Positions 15,501 to 23,308 of a stretch of 34,346 bases of DNA are shown here, one piece after another (position 1 is the stretch's first letter; each line of letters opens with the position of its first letter). This stretch comes from Bacteroidia bacterium (lineage in GTDB: Bacteria > Bacteroidota > Bacteroidia > JAIBAJ01): assembly GCA_019695265.1 (NCBI GenBank), contig JAIBAJ010000001.1, forward strand, positions 1-34,346. Reading direction: 5' to 3'. The notes under the pieces are model-generated. The model saw only the letters and a list, made by a program, of their open reading frames with translations, was not told the DNA's origin and made no database searches. Position numbers and translations under genes: made by a program.

Positions 15501-17376
15501 CAAGAACAGTAGTTGCGCCAGGACACACGGTTAAGTTACCGGTAACTGTAACGTTAACAACAGTTTCTGTTACTGTAACTGAGCCTGTTCCGGTACAGCC
15601 AAAAGCATCAACAACGTTTACGGTATATGCTCCTGAACCAACTGTTACAGTTTGGTTAGCATCGGTAAAACCATTAGGTCCTGTCCAGGCATAAGTAGAA
15701 TAACCTGCACCTGCATCCAAGGTGGTGGTAGTTCCTTGGCAAATGGTTGTGGTGCCAGTAATATTTACAGTAACACTTCCGCTTACAACAGTTGCCGATG
15801 AAGAACCTTGGCAACCATTCGCATCAGTAACTGTTAAGTTATAAGTACCTGCAGCAGTAGCTGTAATAGTTTGAGTGGAGGCTGTGAATCCGGATGGGCC
15901 GGTCCAGGCATAAGTTGAAAAACCTGCTCCACCATCCAAAGTTGTTGAACTTCCGTTACAAACATTTAAATTACCAGTGATAGTTGGAGTAGGACCAGCA
16001 TTGACAGTTACTGTAGCTGATGCTGTACCTGTACAACCACCTGAATTAGTTGCACCCACGGTATATGTTCCGGCAGCAGTTGCCGTAATGGATTGAGTGG
16101 TTGCAGTAAATCCATTAGGACCGGTCCAAGCGTATGATGTAAATCCAGCACCTGCTGAAAGTGTTGTTGATGCTCCTTGGCAGATTGTAGTAGTACCGGT
16201 AACACTTGTAGAGGCCGGAGTAGGAGCAGTATAAGTAAATTGGGCATTACAAGCTGACGACCCAGAGAAAACAGCATTTACTGTATGAGAAGCTCCATCA
16301 GCAGTTACACCGGTGATAGTAAAGTTATAAGGTGAAGTAAAAGGAGCATTAATAACTGTTTGATTTGCTCCATCTGAGAAGGTTAGGGTACCCGTAGAAG
16401 GAGGGTCAGTAAAAGTTATGGTACCAGTTACGTTATAGGTATTTGTACCTGCCGTGCAGGAAGCCCCAGAACCTGTAAAAGCTGAGATATTACAAAGTGC
16501 ATTACAAGTTGTACTTCCGGTACTACTTGGATTCTGACTGAAGGTAATATTAGTTGCACCACCATTATAATTGGTAATAAGAATGAGGTAATATTCACCG
16601 GCTTGAGCATTAGGGATAGTTAATGAAAACGTTGCGCTGGCAGCGTAATCACAGGCTATTGGAGCCAAACCGGAAAGACTTGAACATCCGGTTGAAGGAT
16701 CGGAAAAAGGTCCCCAAATTGCTCCATCCACATCAATTCCGCTGGAATTGCTTTGGTCGATTGCAATGCTTCCACTTGTTCCAACCTGGAAATAATACCA
16801 AGCCGGATTAGGTCTGGTGGAGAGACATCCATAGTTAGGCCCTGTTTCTGCTGTTCCGCCTGAGGTACCAGCAGGAAAAGTGATAGCACTACTTAAGCAA
16901 GCACCACCTGCACCTGCGCAGGTTGTAGAGGGCCCAGGAGGAACCACAATAGCACCACAGCCTATGGTTGCAGTAAAACCGGCATTTTGAACAGATCCAT
17001 CAGATGTAAAACGAAAAGTTAAACATCCACTAGTTGAAGTAACAGTTCCTGGCGAAGTGGATCCGGTATACTGTCCGACTAAGGTTGCACTTGTTGAAGA
17101 ACCATCATAAATATAGAGGTAATCGTAGTTACTTTCCAAATTGAACGCACTAAAAATAGCATACATTGGAGTTGCGCTTCCATCACCGCAAATGGTTACA
17201 GTGTAATCTTCATTTGCAGAATAGGTTGAACCCGAACCACCACTATCATAAAAGTTGGCACTACAAGAATTCACCGTTCCACCTTGGCTAACCAAAATTG
17301 TTTGCTGGGCTTGAGCAGATCCACTTAAAAAATATAAACCTGCTAAAGCTACGATTGCAGTATAAAATTTATTCAT
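12553..17376 (-). CDS. Giant T9SS-secreted surface protein with tandem Ig/PKD-like repeats
   Basis: A 1607-residue secreted protein. Residues 1-24 are a Sec signal peptide. Residues about 28-140 form a CUB-like domain (NYDYLYIYDG, CLTFRFTSDG). Residues 150-285 are a Cys-rich beta domain resembling a pre-peptidase/jelly-roll module. Residues 290-385 form another Cys-containing beta domain. From about 389 to 1515 there are about 15 repeats of roughly 75 residues. The last 80 residues are a T9SS type A sorting domain (NMYPNPASSSFFIEAT ... RGIYFVTIKV ... KRIVKE). This predicts export through Sec and T9SS, loss of the tail and attachment to the cell surface or release. An adhesin or matrix role is likely but not shown. 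A promoter and small secreted partner gene lie upstream, a terminator downstream. Confidence 0.9.
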   Translation of the reverse strand: MNKFYTAIVALAGLYFLSGSAQAQQTILVSQGGTVNSCSANFYDSGGSGSTYSANEDYTVTICGDGSATPMYAIFSAFNLESNYDYLYIYDGSSTSATLVGQYTGSTSPGTVTSTSGCLTFRFTSDGSVQNAGFTATIGCGAIVVPPGPSTTCAGAGGACLSSAITFPAGTSGGTAETGPNYGCLSTRPNPAWYYFQVGTSGSIAIDQSNSSGIDVDGAIWGPFSDPSTGCSSLSGLAPIACDYAASATFSLTIPNAQAGEYYLILITNYNGGATNITFSQNPSSTGSTTCNALCNISAFTGSGASCTAGTNTYNVTGTITFTDPPSTGTLTFSDGANQTVINAPFTSPYNFTITGVTADGASHTVNAVFSGSSACNAQFTYTAPTPASTSVTGTTTICQGASTTLSAGAGFTSYAWTGPNGFTATTQSITATAAGTYTVGATNSGGCTGTASATVTVNAGPTPTITGNLNVCNGSSTTLDGGAGFSTYAWTGPSGFTASTQTITATAAGTYNLTVTDANGCQGSSSATVVSGSVTVNITGTTTICQGTTTTLDAGAGYSTYAWTGPNGFTDANQTVTVGSGAYTVNVVDAFGCTGTGSVTVTETVVNVTVTGNLTVCPGATTVLDAGPGYTSYGWTDALPIPVPPYSTTQTATLGAGTYAVTVTDANGCVGSALVAVIENDTVPITITGTTAICSGGSTVLDAGAGSNYIWAVITTGITILPGETNQTYTATQPGIYGAQVDLASGCIGIDTITVVQLPSPSPTITGSLTYCTTGTTLDAGAGFATYSWSDGGSFSGSTQTVTAPAGTYTVTVTDNNGCSGTSAPVTVTQSSQVTFAITGNTVLCPGGSVTLDAGTGYTTYQWGTAVGTTPTPIPGETNQTFTTSTPGIYGVQVVNSSGCSGIDTIIVTQGTAPVPTITGSLTYCPSAPGTTLDAGAGFTSYSWTPNGETTQTITAANGSYTVTVTDANGCTGTSASVTVTQSSTITPVVTGTLQYCQGGNTTLDAGTGYTQYVWTDLSNNNIIGTNQTVVVTQGQYSVGVSQAGCSGSSAPVTVTEVAIPTVTAVAQGSTQVCQGQSVTLTASGASTYTWSPGNQTGASISVSTSGSYTVYGEAIPGCGATSAPVTVTILSNPSVSAVANGPTQFCNGSVVLAASGASTYVWNPGGATTPTITVTQSGSYTVTGTDANGCSATSGAITIQSGSTLQINIISSTGGSVVCSGQPVVLDGTTVGAASYSWSPGGATSPTLTVTSSGTYSLTVTDPAGCVATSSPYSVTVGTTPVPTVTSSTNSSLLCNVGDQITYTVVGTYTAYQWSTSPSDITNSVTITQPGTYVVTVTNSDGCVGSSQPIYVSLSPSSLTIVPDGPVIFCEGTGSENEVGLDATSGFDYYVWTSGSTTEDIITNVSGSYFVTAYNDCYPYDPTLPNNGGITSNTINVTVITSVDPYIVSFDDTLQAMPAAISYQWYFNGTIIPGAFNQQYVATQTGAYTVVTQDSSGCGFDTSLVFNFVLKPNTIGIEELNGVTDLNMYPNPASSSFFIEATLAPSTKVEVTFADMLGKSVVNPVMLDGTGLVVRKVDFSELSRGIYFVTIKVNEASITKRIVKE
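12834..16212 (-). repeat. Tandem repeat block inside the giant gene (about 15 units of ~225 bp)
   Basis: The unit encodes roughly xxITGxxxxCxGxxTTLDAGAG, then Y-x-W, then Q-T-x-T, G-x-Y-x-V-T-V-T-D-A-N-G-C-x-G, about 75 residues. Nearly every unit has one cysteine early (C-x-G) and one late (GC-x-G), which could form an intra-domain disulfide. Units near the N terminus of the block are most alike and those towards the C terminus diverge. The last unit lacks the first cysteine. Units 5-6 and 7-8 look like a duplicated pair (see findings). Confidence 0.85.
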
Positions 17377-17396
17377 TTTCGTTAGGTATGGGAATA

Positions 17397-17759
17397 TTAA
17401 TTCAGTTCTACAATAATTGGTCTTTGGGTTTCAACATCATATTTCATGATAAGACTAGGCAAACCGGGTGTCCACAACTTATTAGTTGGAGAAGGTTTAC
17501 GCTGGTATTTCTCTCTTAATTCATTAGCAGAGTAAAGTTCAATGATAGTTCCATCATACACTTCAATCTTCCTGCGTTGATCCAATAGACGAAAACGCTC
17601 CAAATCAATCACTTGCATCATTTTCAAGGTATGATCCTTACTTTCTGGGCTCACTACTTTAACAAATTCGAAATGTGCTTTTGGGGTTGCAGTTTGAGCT
17701 AAAACTGATCTAATCCCTACTATAACCAATAGGAACAGAACCGATACTACTTTTTTCAT
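17397..17759 (-). CDS. Small secreted protein, unknown
   Basis: A 120-residue protein with a clear signal peptide (MKKVVSVLFLLVIVGIRSVLAQ, cleavage probably after LA-Q near residue 21-22). The mature part is about 98 residues, charged and rich in Lys and Glu, with no cysteine and no motif I recognise. The C-terminal half (LWTPGLPSLIMKYDVETQRPIIVELN) looks beta-stranded. It lies 20 bp upstream of the giant surface protein on the same strand and shares its promoter. A role in secretion, folding or anchoring of that protein is a reasonable inference but has no direct support. Confidence 0.7.
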   Translation of the reverse strand: MKKVVSVLFLLVIVGIRSVLAQTATPKAHFEFVKVVSPESKDHTLKMMQVIDLERFRLLDQRRKIEVYDGTIIELYSANELREKYQRKPSPTNKLWTPGLPSLIMKYDVETQRPIIVELN

Positions 17760-17782
17760 TGAATCGTAAAAATTTTAATCCG

Positions 17783-17790
17783 CAAACATA
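17783..17790 (-). promoter_or_regulatory. -7 box of the secreted-protein/giant-protein operon
   Basis: TATGTTTG on the minus strand is a perfect TAnnTTTG match, 23 nt before the ATG at 17759. A TTG 19 nt further upstream fits the -33 position. Confidence 0.65.
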
Positions 17791-17930
17791 TTTAAAAAAA
17801 TCCAAATACCAATAACCTAGAAATTATTTGGGTTGCTAACACCTTATTTGACATCCCCCACCTCGAAAACCGTTTATTTAACAGGGCTTTCGAGTTGATT
17901 TCCACCCCTAAAATCCAAAAAGTTTTTAAC

Positions 17931-17960
17931 AAAGTGGCAGAAAGTGGGAAAATGTGGGAA
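17931..17960 (+). promoter_or_regulatory. MraZ-binding boxes (three direct repeats, 10-bp period)
   Basis: Three tandem 10-bp units with cores GTGGC, GTGGG and GTGGG, each preceded by AAA or AAT. This is the known MraZ operator pattern: G-rich boxes once per helical turn in front of mraZ. They end 10 bp before the -7 box, so they cover the -33 region. MraZ binding here would block polymerase, giving autoregulation of the dcw operon. Confidence 0.85.
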
Positions 17961-17969
17961 TTTCCTCCT

Positions 17970-17977
17970 TACTTTTA
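17970..17977 (+). promoter_or_regulatory. Probable -7 box of the dcw operon
   Basis: TACTTTTA is one base off TAnnTTTG, 17 nt before the mraZ ATG and immediately downstream of the MraZ boxes. Confidence 0.45.
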
Positions 17978-17994
17978 CCAACTGAAAATTTTTC

Positions 17995-18468
17995 ATGGCC
18001 ATTTTAACCGGAGAATATGATTGCACAATGGACGCCAAAGGCAGGCTAGCACTGCCTTCCGGCTTATTGAAGCAATTACCGGAAAGCACCCGTGGAAAGT
18101 TTGTAGTAAACCGTAGTGTTTTTAAACGTTGTTTGGTTTTATACCCTTTAGATGCTTGGGAGAAAATTGTTTCTGACATCAATGGGCTTAACCGATTCAA
18201 CAGAAAGCACGACGACTTTATTCGGCAGTACAGCAATGGAGCTACCACCTTGGAAGTGGATGCCAGCAACAGGGTTTTGTTACCCAAACGACTTGCTGCT
18301 TATGCCGGAATCGAAAAGGATGTTGTTTTAGCTGCCCATGTGGACAATAAGGTTGAGATATGGAGCGAAAAAGCATACAACGAATTGATGAATAGTTATG
18401 ACCCTGATGCTTTTGGAAACCTTGCTGAAGAAGTTCTAGGTGGAGGAAAGCCAAACACAGAGGAGTAA
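17995..18468 (+). CDS. mraZ: Transcriptional regulator MraZ
   Basis: MraZ is a ring-forming DNA-binding protein that represses or tunes the dcw operon it heads. The 157-residue protein has two tandem SpoVT-AbrB-like domains, each with its D-x-x-x-R motif: DAKGR at 13-17 and DASNR near residue 89. It begins with the typical GEY near residue 6. Matching operator boxes lie just upstream (17931-17960). Its stop codon overlaps the rsmH start (TAATG), so translation is coupled. Confidence 0.96.
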   Translation: MAILTGEYDCTMDAKGRLALPSGLLKQLPESTRGKFVVNRSVFKRCLVLYPLDAWEKIVSDINGLNRFNRKHDDFIRQYSNGATTLEVDASNRVLLPKRLAAYAGIEKDVVLAAHVDNKVEIWSEKAYNELMNSYDPDAFGNLAEEVLGGGKPNTEE

Positions 18469-19364
18469 TGTATCATAAACCCGTTCTTTTACAAGCGTGC
18501 CTGGATGGACTAAACATCAGGCCCAACGGAACATATGTTGATGTGACCTTTGGAGGAGGGGGGCATTCGAAAGCTATTTTGGAAAAACTTGGCCCAAATG
18601 GTAAATTAATTGGATTTGACCAGGATTCAGATGCTTTGAAAAATGATCTGAACGACCCCAGATTTACGCTCATCCACAGCAATTTTAGGTTTATAGGCAA
18701 TCATTTGGAATATCTAAAAGTGCTTCCAATTGATGGAATTCTAGCCGATCTTGGAGTATCCTCCCACCAATTTGACCAAGCATCCCGTGGATTTTCCATT
18801 CGGATGGATGGCCCTTTGGACATGAGAATGGATCAAAGTGCAAATCATTCTGCATTTGATTTTATCAATAAAGCCTCTAAAGAAGATCTTATAGAAACCT
18901 TTAAAGAATTTGGAGAAATTTTCAATGCCGGTAAAGTGGCAAGTTTGATAGTTTCTCACAGAACGAAGGAACCAATAGAATCAACCTTAACCCTCACCGC
19001 TTTGGTAGAAAAACTCGTGCATCCCAAGGATAGAAATAAATTCTTGGCTCAAATTTTTCAGGCCATCCGAATTAAGGTTAATGCAGAAATGGAGGTTTTA
19101 AAAAACCTTTTGGAAATAAGTCCGAGCCTATTAGGACCGGGAGGAAGACTGGTTTTTATTTCCTATCACAGCCTGGAAGATAGAATGGTCAAAAACTTTA
19201 TAAAAACAGGTAACACCAAAGGGTTAGAAACTAAGGATGTATTTGGAAACACCCAATCTCCTTTTAAAAATCTAACCACAAAACCCATAGTTCCGGAAGA
19301 AATAGAATTAGAACAAAACAACCGCTCCCGAAGCGCCAAGCTTAGGATAGCTGAAAAAAAATAA
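18468..19364 (+). CDS. rsmH: 16S rRNA m4C1402 methyltransferase RsmH (MraW)
   Basis: RsmH methylates N4 of C1402 in 16S rRNA. The 298-residue protein shows the SAM-binding motif (VDVTFGGGGHSKAIL) and the acidic strand end (LIGFDQDSDAL). It also has the family signatures DLGVSSHQFD, RGFSIRMDGPLDMRMD and FISYHSLEDRMVK. The ATG overlaps the mraZ stop by one base. Its place second in the cluster is the standard dcw arrangement. Confidence 0.97.
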   Translation: MYHKPVLLQACLDGLNIRPNGTYVDVTFGGGGHSKAILEKLGPNGKLIGFDQDSDALKNDLNDPRFTLIHSNFRFIGNHLEYLKVLPIDGILADLGVSSHQFDQASRGFSIRMDGPLDMRMDQSANHSAFDFINKASKEDLIETFKEFGEIFNAGKVASLIVSHRTKEPIESTLTLTALVEKLVHPKDRNKFLAQIFQAIRIKVNAEMEVLKNLLEISPSLLGPGGRLVFISYHSLEDRMVKNFIKTGNTKGLETKDVFGNTQSPFKNLTTKPIVPEEIELEQNNRSRSAKLRIAEKK

Positions 19365-19365
19365 A

Positions 19366-19695
19366 ATGAGTAAAAGCAAATTCTCTAAAACCTTGCTCAG
19401 TATTATGGATGGAAGTTTTCTAACTACAGAAAATGTAGTGAAGAATCTTCCTTTCATCCTCTTTGTGATGGGCTTAGGAATTTTCTACATAGCCAACAGC
19501 TACTATGCTGAAAAAACAATCATTCAAATTAATAAAACCGGAAATGACCTCAAAGAACTTCGTAGTGAGTATATCACCGGGAAAAGCGATTTGATGAAAA
19601 AAAGCAAGCAGAGTGAAGTAGCCACCCTCGCTATTCAAAACAATCTCAAAGAAAGTATTGAGCCCCCAAAAAAAATAATTATTAAAAACAACTAG
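19366..19695 (+). CDS. ftsL: FtsL-like division protein
   Basis: A 109-residue bitopic membrane protein. It has a short basic cytoplasmic N terminus, one membrane segment at about 25-45 (NLPFILFVMGLGIFYIANSYY) and a heptad-like extracytoplasmic helix (IQINKTGNDLKELRSEYITGKSDLMKK). Size, topology and position between rsmH and ftsI identify it as the FtsL-equivalent, although FtsL sequences are too divergent for motif proof. In the divisome FtsL works with FtsB and FtsQ to recruit FtsW and FtsI. It starts 1 nt after rsmH, and its stop overlaps the ftsI GTG by one base. Confidence 0.8.
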   Translation: MSKSKFSKTLLSIMDGSFLTTENVVKNLPFILFVMGLGIFYIANSYYAEKTIIQINKTGNDLKELRSEYITGKSDLMKKSKQSEVATLAIQNNLKESIEPPKKIIIKNN

Positions 19696-21836
19696 TGGAA
19701 GCCAAAAACGACATACTGTGGAGAGTGTACCTCACCGGTGCAGGAATGTTCCTATTCGCTTTTGCTATAATTGGAAGGGTAGCATATCTGCAATTCGCTC
19801 AAGGAGATTATTGGAAAGCAAGAGCAAAAGTGCTAACCACACGAAAAGAAGTAATCATCGCAGAACGAGGAAATATCTTTTCAGCTGATGGCAACCTTTT
19901 GGCTACCTCTTACCCAATATACGAACTACGGTTTGACGCTGCTACAGGTGCGGTGAAGAAGGAAGAATTCGACGAAAAAGTAGATAGCTTGGCCCTCGGA
20001 TTGCATAAAATCTTCAACGATAAACCCATCAAGCAAATCAAACAAGAACTGGTTCAGGCCAGAAAAAGAAAAGACCACTATTTCCTCCTAAAAAGAAATG
20101 CTACTTACGGACAGTTAAAAAAGGTAAAAGCTTTACCCATATTCAACCTTGGTAAAAACAAAGGAGGCCTTATAGCCATTCAAAAATCAAGAAGGGAAAA
20201 ACCATACGGAATTCTGGCATCCCGGACAGTTGGATATTCCATCAAAGGCAAAAAAAACGTAGCGGTTGGACTGGAAGGTTACTACGATAAATTACTATGT
20301 GGAAAAAATGGATCTAGGTTGATGCGAAAAATCGCAAAAGGTGTTTGGAAACCGCTTCATTCAGAAAATGAGATAGAACCACAAGATGGATTTGATGTGG
20401 TGTCAACTATTGATATAAATATTCAGGATGTTGCAGAAAATGCATTAATGAAACAAATGGTACAGCACAATTGCGACTATGGCTGTACTATTCTGATGGA
20501 GGTTGCTACCGGAGAAATTAAGGCTATTGCAAACTTAAAAAAGGATGAAACCCAAGAGGGGCTTTACCGTGAAGCTGAAAATATTGCTGTTGGAAAAGCA
20601 ACTGACCCAGGTTCCACCTTTAAACTTCTTTCAGCCATGGCTCTTTTGGAAGAAGGTATTAAACCAACCGATTCATTCAATACCTCCGGCGGCAAAATCA
20701 CCTTTTGTAAAGATGTAACCATTCACGATAGTCATGAAGGCGGATATGGCACAATTAGTTTGCAAAGAGCTTTTGAGGTATCCAGTAATGTGGCGTTTGC
20801 CGGAATGGTAAACAAGTATTTTGGCAAAGGAACAGCTCGGGGTCCTCAGACCTTTATTAAACATATATATAACACCGGAATTCACCAAAAACTAGGTATA
20901 GACATCCCGGGAGAAGCCAGTCCGTACGTAAAAAACACAGAAGATAAATGGTGGAGCTGCCCTACCTTACCTGAAATGAGTATTGGTTATGAGGTATTAA
21001 TTACTCCACTCCAAACTCTTACCATATACAATGCTATAGCCAACAATGGTGTGATGGTAAAACCACATTTCATAAAAAGAATTTTGAATAAAGGAGAAGT
21101 AATTAAAGAAACCAAACCTGAAATTATTAATCACCAGGTATGCAGCCCTACAACAGTTGCAGCTTTAAAACAAATGATGGAAGGCGTGGTACAGAGCAAA
21201 GGTGGAACTGCCAGTAACTTGAAAGGATTAAGTTACACCATTGCAGGCAAAACAGGAACTGCGGTAGTTGCGGATGATAACAGAGGATACAAAGGCGCTA
21301 ATGGAAAAATATACAGAGCAAGCTTTGTTGGATATTTTCCAGCAGACAAGCCACTTTATACCTGTATCGTACTAATCAACAATCCTACGGAAGGAATATA
21401 CTACGGTAATGTTATCGCCGGTCCTGTTTTTAAAGAAATTGCAGATAAGGTTTATTCCACTTCCATTAAACTTCATAAAGAACTTGAAACAGATAGTTTA
21501 TTCGCAACTCAAGGGCTACCTGCGATTAAAACTACCTATGCTCACGTTGCTAATACCTTAGTTTCTAAAACCAATATTCCAGCTAAAAACCCAAGCGAAC
21601 CAGATGCACTTTCTGAAACGATTAACACACAGAACTATGTGCAACTAAAAACAAGGACCATTCCGGTAGAAAAAGTACCTGATGTAAATGGAATGGGAAT
21701 CAAGGATGCGCTATTCATCCTGGAAAACCTGGGTTTGGAAGTAGAAACCAGAGGCTTCGGTAAAGTTAACTCTCAAAGCATACCTCCCGGAAGCAAATTA
21801 GTGAAAGGTCAAAAAATAACCTTGAATTTCTCTTAG
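19695..21836 (+). CDS. ftsI: Septal peptidoglycan transpeptidase FtsI (PBP3) with PASTA domain
   Basis: FtsI cross-links septal peptidoglycan. The 713-residue protein has a membrane anchor (about 13-32), a dimerisation/pedestal domain, and the transpeptidase domain with S307-T-F-K (nucleophile Ser307), S363-S-N and K519-T-G. A C-terminal PASTA domain (about 655-713, VPDVNGMGIKDALFILENLG) is a feature of Bacteroidota FtsI that the E. coli protein lacks. Translation starts at a GTG overlapping the ftsL stop. MurE follows 1 nt after its stop. Confidence 0.95.
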   Translation: MEAKNDILWRVYLTGAGMFLFAFAIIGRVAYLQFAQGDYWKARAKVLTTRKEVIIAERGNIFSADGNLLATSYPIYELRFDAATGAVKKEEFDEKVDSLALGLHKIFNDKPIKQIKQELVQARKRKDHYFLLKRNATYGQLKKVKALPIFNLGKNKGGLIAIQKSRREKPYGILASRTVGYSIKGKKNVAVGLEGYYDKLLCGKNGSRLMRKIAKGVWKPLHSENEIEPQDGFDVVSTIDINIQDVAENALMKQMVQHNCDYGCTILMEVATGEIKAIANLKKDETQEGLYREAENIAVGKATDPGSTFKLLSAMALLEEGIKPTDSFNTSGGKITFCKDVTIHDSHEGGYGTISLQRAFEVSSNVAFAGMVNKYFGKGTARGPQTFIKHIYNTGIHQKLGIDIPGEASPYVKNTEDKWWSCPTLPEMSIGYEVLITPLQTLTIYNAIANNGVMVKPHFIKRILNKGEVIKETKPEIINHQVCSPTTVAALKQMMEGVVQSKGGTASNLKGLSYTIAGKTGTAVVADDNRGYKGANGKIYRASFVGYFPADKPLYTCIVLINNPTEGIYYGNVIAGPVFKEIADKVYSTSIKLHKELETDSLFATQGLPAIKTTYAHVANTLVSKTNIPAKNPSEPDALSETINTQNYVQLKTRTIPVEKVPDVNGMGIKDALFILENLGLEVETRGFGKVNSQSIPPGSKLVKGQKITLNFS

Positions 21837-21837
21837 A

Positions 21838-23298
21838 ATGAAACTCCTGTCTGAAATATTATACAAAGCCGGTTTAGTAGAGGTTGTAGGGACCACTCAT
21901 CTCGCCGTGACTTCTATTTGCTTCGACAGCAGAACAGTGGAGAAATACAGCCTGTTCATTGCTGTAAAAGGCACAGCAAGTGATGGGCATGCATTTATTA
22001 GTTCATCCATTGAAAGAGGTGCCATAGCAATTGTTTGCGAAGAAATGCCATCTGAATTTAAAGAAGGCATTACCTATGTTCAGGTAAAAAACAGTTCCTT
22101 GGCTTTAGGAATAATAGCTTCCAACTTCTACGATTCACCTTCCTCCAAATTGAAATTGATTGGAGTTACCGGTACCAACGGGAAAACTACCACTGTAACT
22201 GTTCTATTTAACCTATTTACACAACTTGGTTATAAGTGCGGCTTGATATCCACCGTGAAATACATGGTTGGAAAAGCGGAATTACCATCCACTCACACAA
22301 CCCCCGATGCCATTAAACTAAATGAGCTTATCGGATTAATGGTTTCTGAAGGATGTCAATATTGCTTCATGGAGGTTAGCTCACACTCAGTAGTTCAACA
22401 CCGAATTTCTGGACTTGAATTTAGTGGAGGCATATTTTCAAATCTAACTCACGACCATCTGGATTATCATGGAACATTCGAAAATTACCGAAATGCCAAA
22501 CAAGAATTCTTTACTGGTTTAGGTGAAAATGCCTTTGCATTGGTAAACAAGGATGACAAAAATGGTCTCCTAATGTTCCAAAACTCAAAAGCCAGCAAAA
22601 AAACCTATGCTTTACAATCCATGGCAGATTTTAGATGTAAAGTCATAGAAAACCATATCAGTGGTCTAATACTTAATATAGATAATACCGAAATCCATAC
22701 CCGACTGGTTGGAAGTTTCAATGCATACAACTTAACAGCAGCATACGCCACAGCAATGCTCCTGGGTATTGAAAAAATGCATGCACTAACTGCATTAAGT
22801 CTGGTAGAACCTCCTCCAGGTCGTTTCCAAACCATTAAATCTCTTAATGGAATAACCGGAATAGTAGATTATGCACATACCCCCGACGCATTAGAAAATG
22901 TATTAAAAACCATTCAAGAATTGCGACAAGGAGGGGAAACCCTAATAACAGTAGTAGGTTGCGGTGGAAATCGCGATGCGGCAAAAAGACCCATCATGGC
23001 AAGAATTGCTGCCAACCTAAGTGACAAAGTTATACTCACTTCCGACAATCCAAGAAATGAAGAACCGGAAGAAATCTTATCCCAAATGAAGAAAGGATTA
23101 GAAGGGGATAACATTAGAAAAGCCATAACTATCACCAACCGGCATGAGGCTATCAGAACTGCTGTTATGATGGCCGGGCCAAAGGATATCATCCTGGTTG
23201 CCGGAAAAGGACACGAAAACTACCAAGAAATCAAAGGCATCAAACACCCCTTTGATGACCTTCTTGAATTACAAAATGAATTTAAAAACCTGATCTAA
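21838..23298 (+). CDS. murE: UDP-MurNAc-tripeptide synthetase (meso-DAP adding) MurE
   Basis: MurE adds the third amino acid to UDP-MurNAc-L-Ala-D-Glu in the cytoplasm. The 486-residue ligase has the ATP loop GVTGTNGKTTTV (109-120), the central-domain motif HDHLDYHGT and the C-terminal GKGHE. D-N-P-R at 403-406 is the substrate-selecting motif of enzymes that add meso-diaminopimelate rather than lysine. So a DAP-type peptidoglycan is predicted, as expected for Bacteroidota. It starts 1 nt after ftsI. Confidence 0.96.
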   Translation: MKLLSEILYKAGLVEVVGTTHLAVTSICFDSRTVEKYSLFIAVKGTASDGHAFISSSIERGAIAIVCEEMPSEFKEGITYVQVKNSSLALGIIASNFYDSPSSKLKLIGVTGTNGKTTTVTVLFNLFTQLGYKCGLISTVKYMVGKAELPSTHTTPDAIKLNELIGLMVSEGCQYCFMEVSSHSVVQHRISGLEFSGGIFSNLTHDHLDYHGTFENYRNAKQEFFTGLGENAFALVNKDDKNGLLMFQNSKASKKTYALQSMADFRCKVIENHISGLILNIDNTEIHTRLVGSFNAYNLTAAYATAMLLGIEKMHALTALSLVEPPPGRFQTIKSLNGITGIVDYAHTPDALENVLKTIQELRQGGETLITVVGCGGNRDAAKRPIMARIAANLSDKVILTSDNPRNEEPEEILSQMKKGLEGDNIRKAITITNRHEAIRTAVMMAGPKDIILVAGKGHENYQEIKGIKHPFDDLLELQNEFKNLI

Positions 23299-23308
23299 AC
23301 CATAACCA

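Noticed and set aside
12834-16212. CRISPR-like or non-coding tandem repeat
   Set aside because: The ~225-bp periodicity is in frame, encodes a conserved ~75-residue domain with fixed cysteines, and lies inside one continuous secreted protein.
16008-16277. Separate short genes in other frames within the giant gene (also 15103-15291, 16428-16610, 16623-16889)
   Set aside because: They are alternate-frame readings of the repeat-coding DNA with skewed composition (for example Leu/Gln runs) and no start signals.
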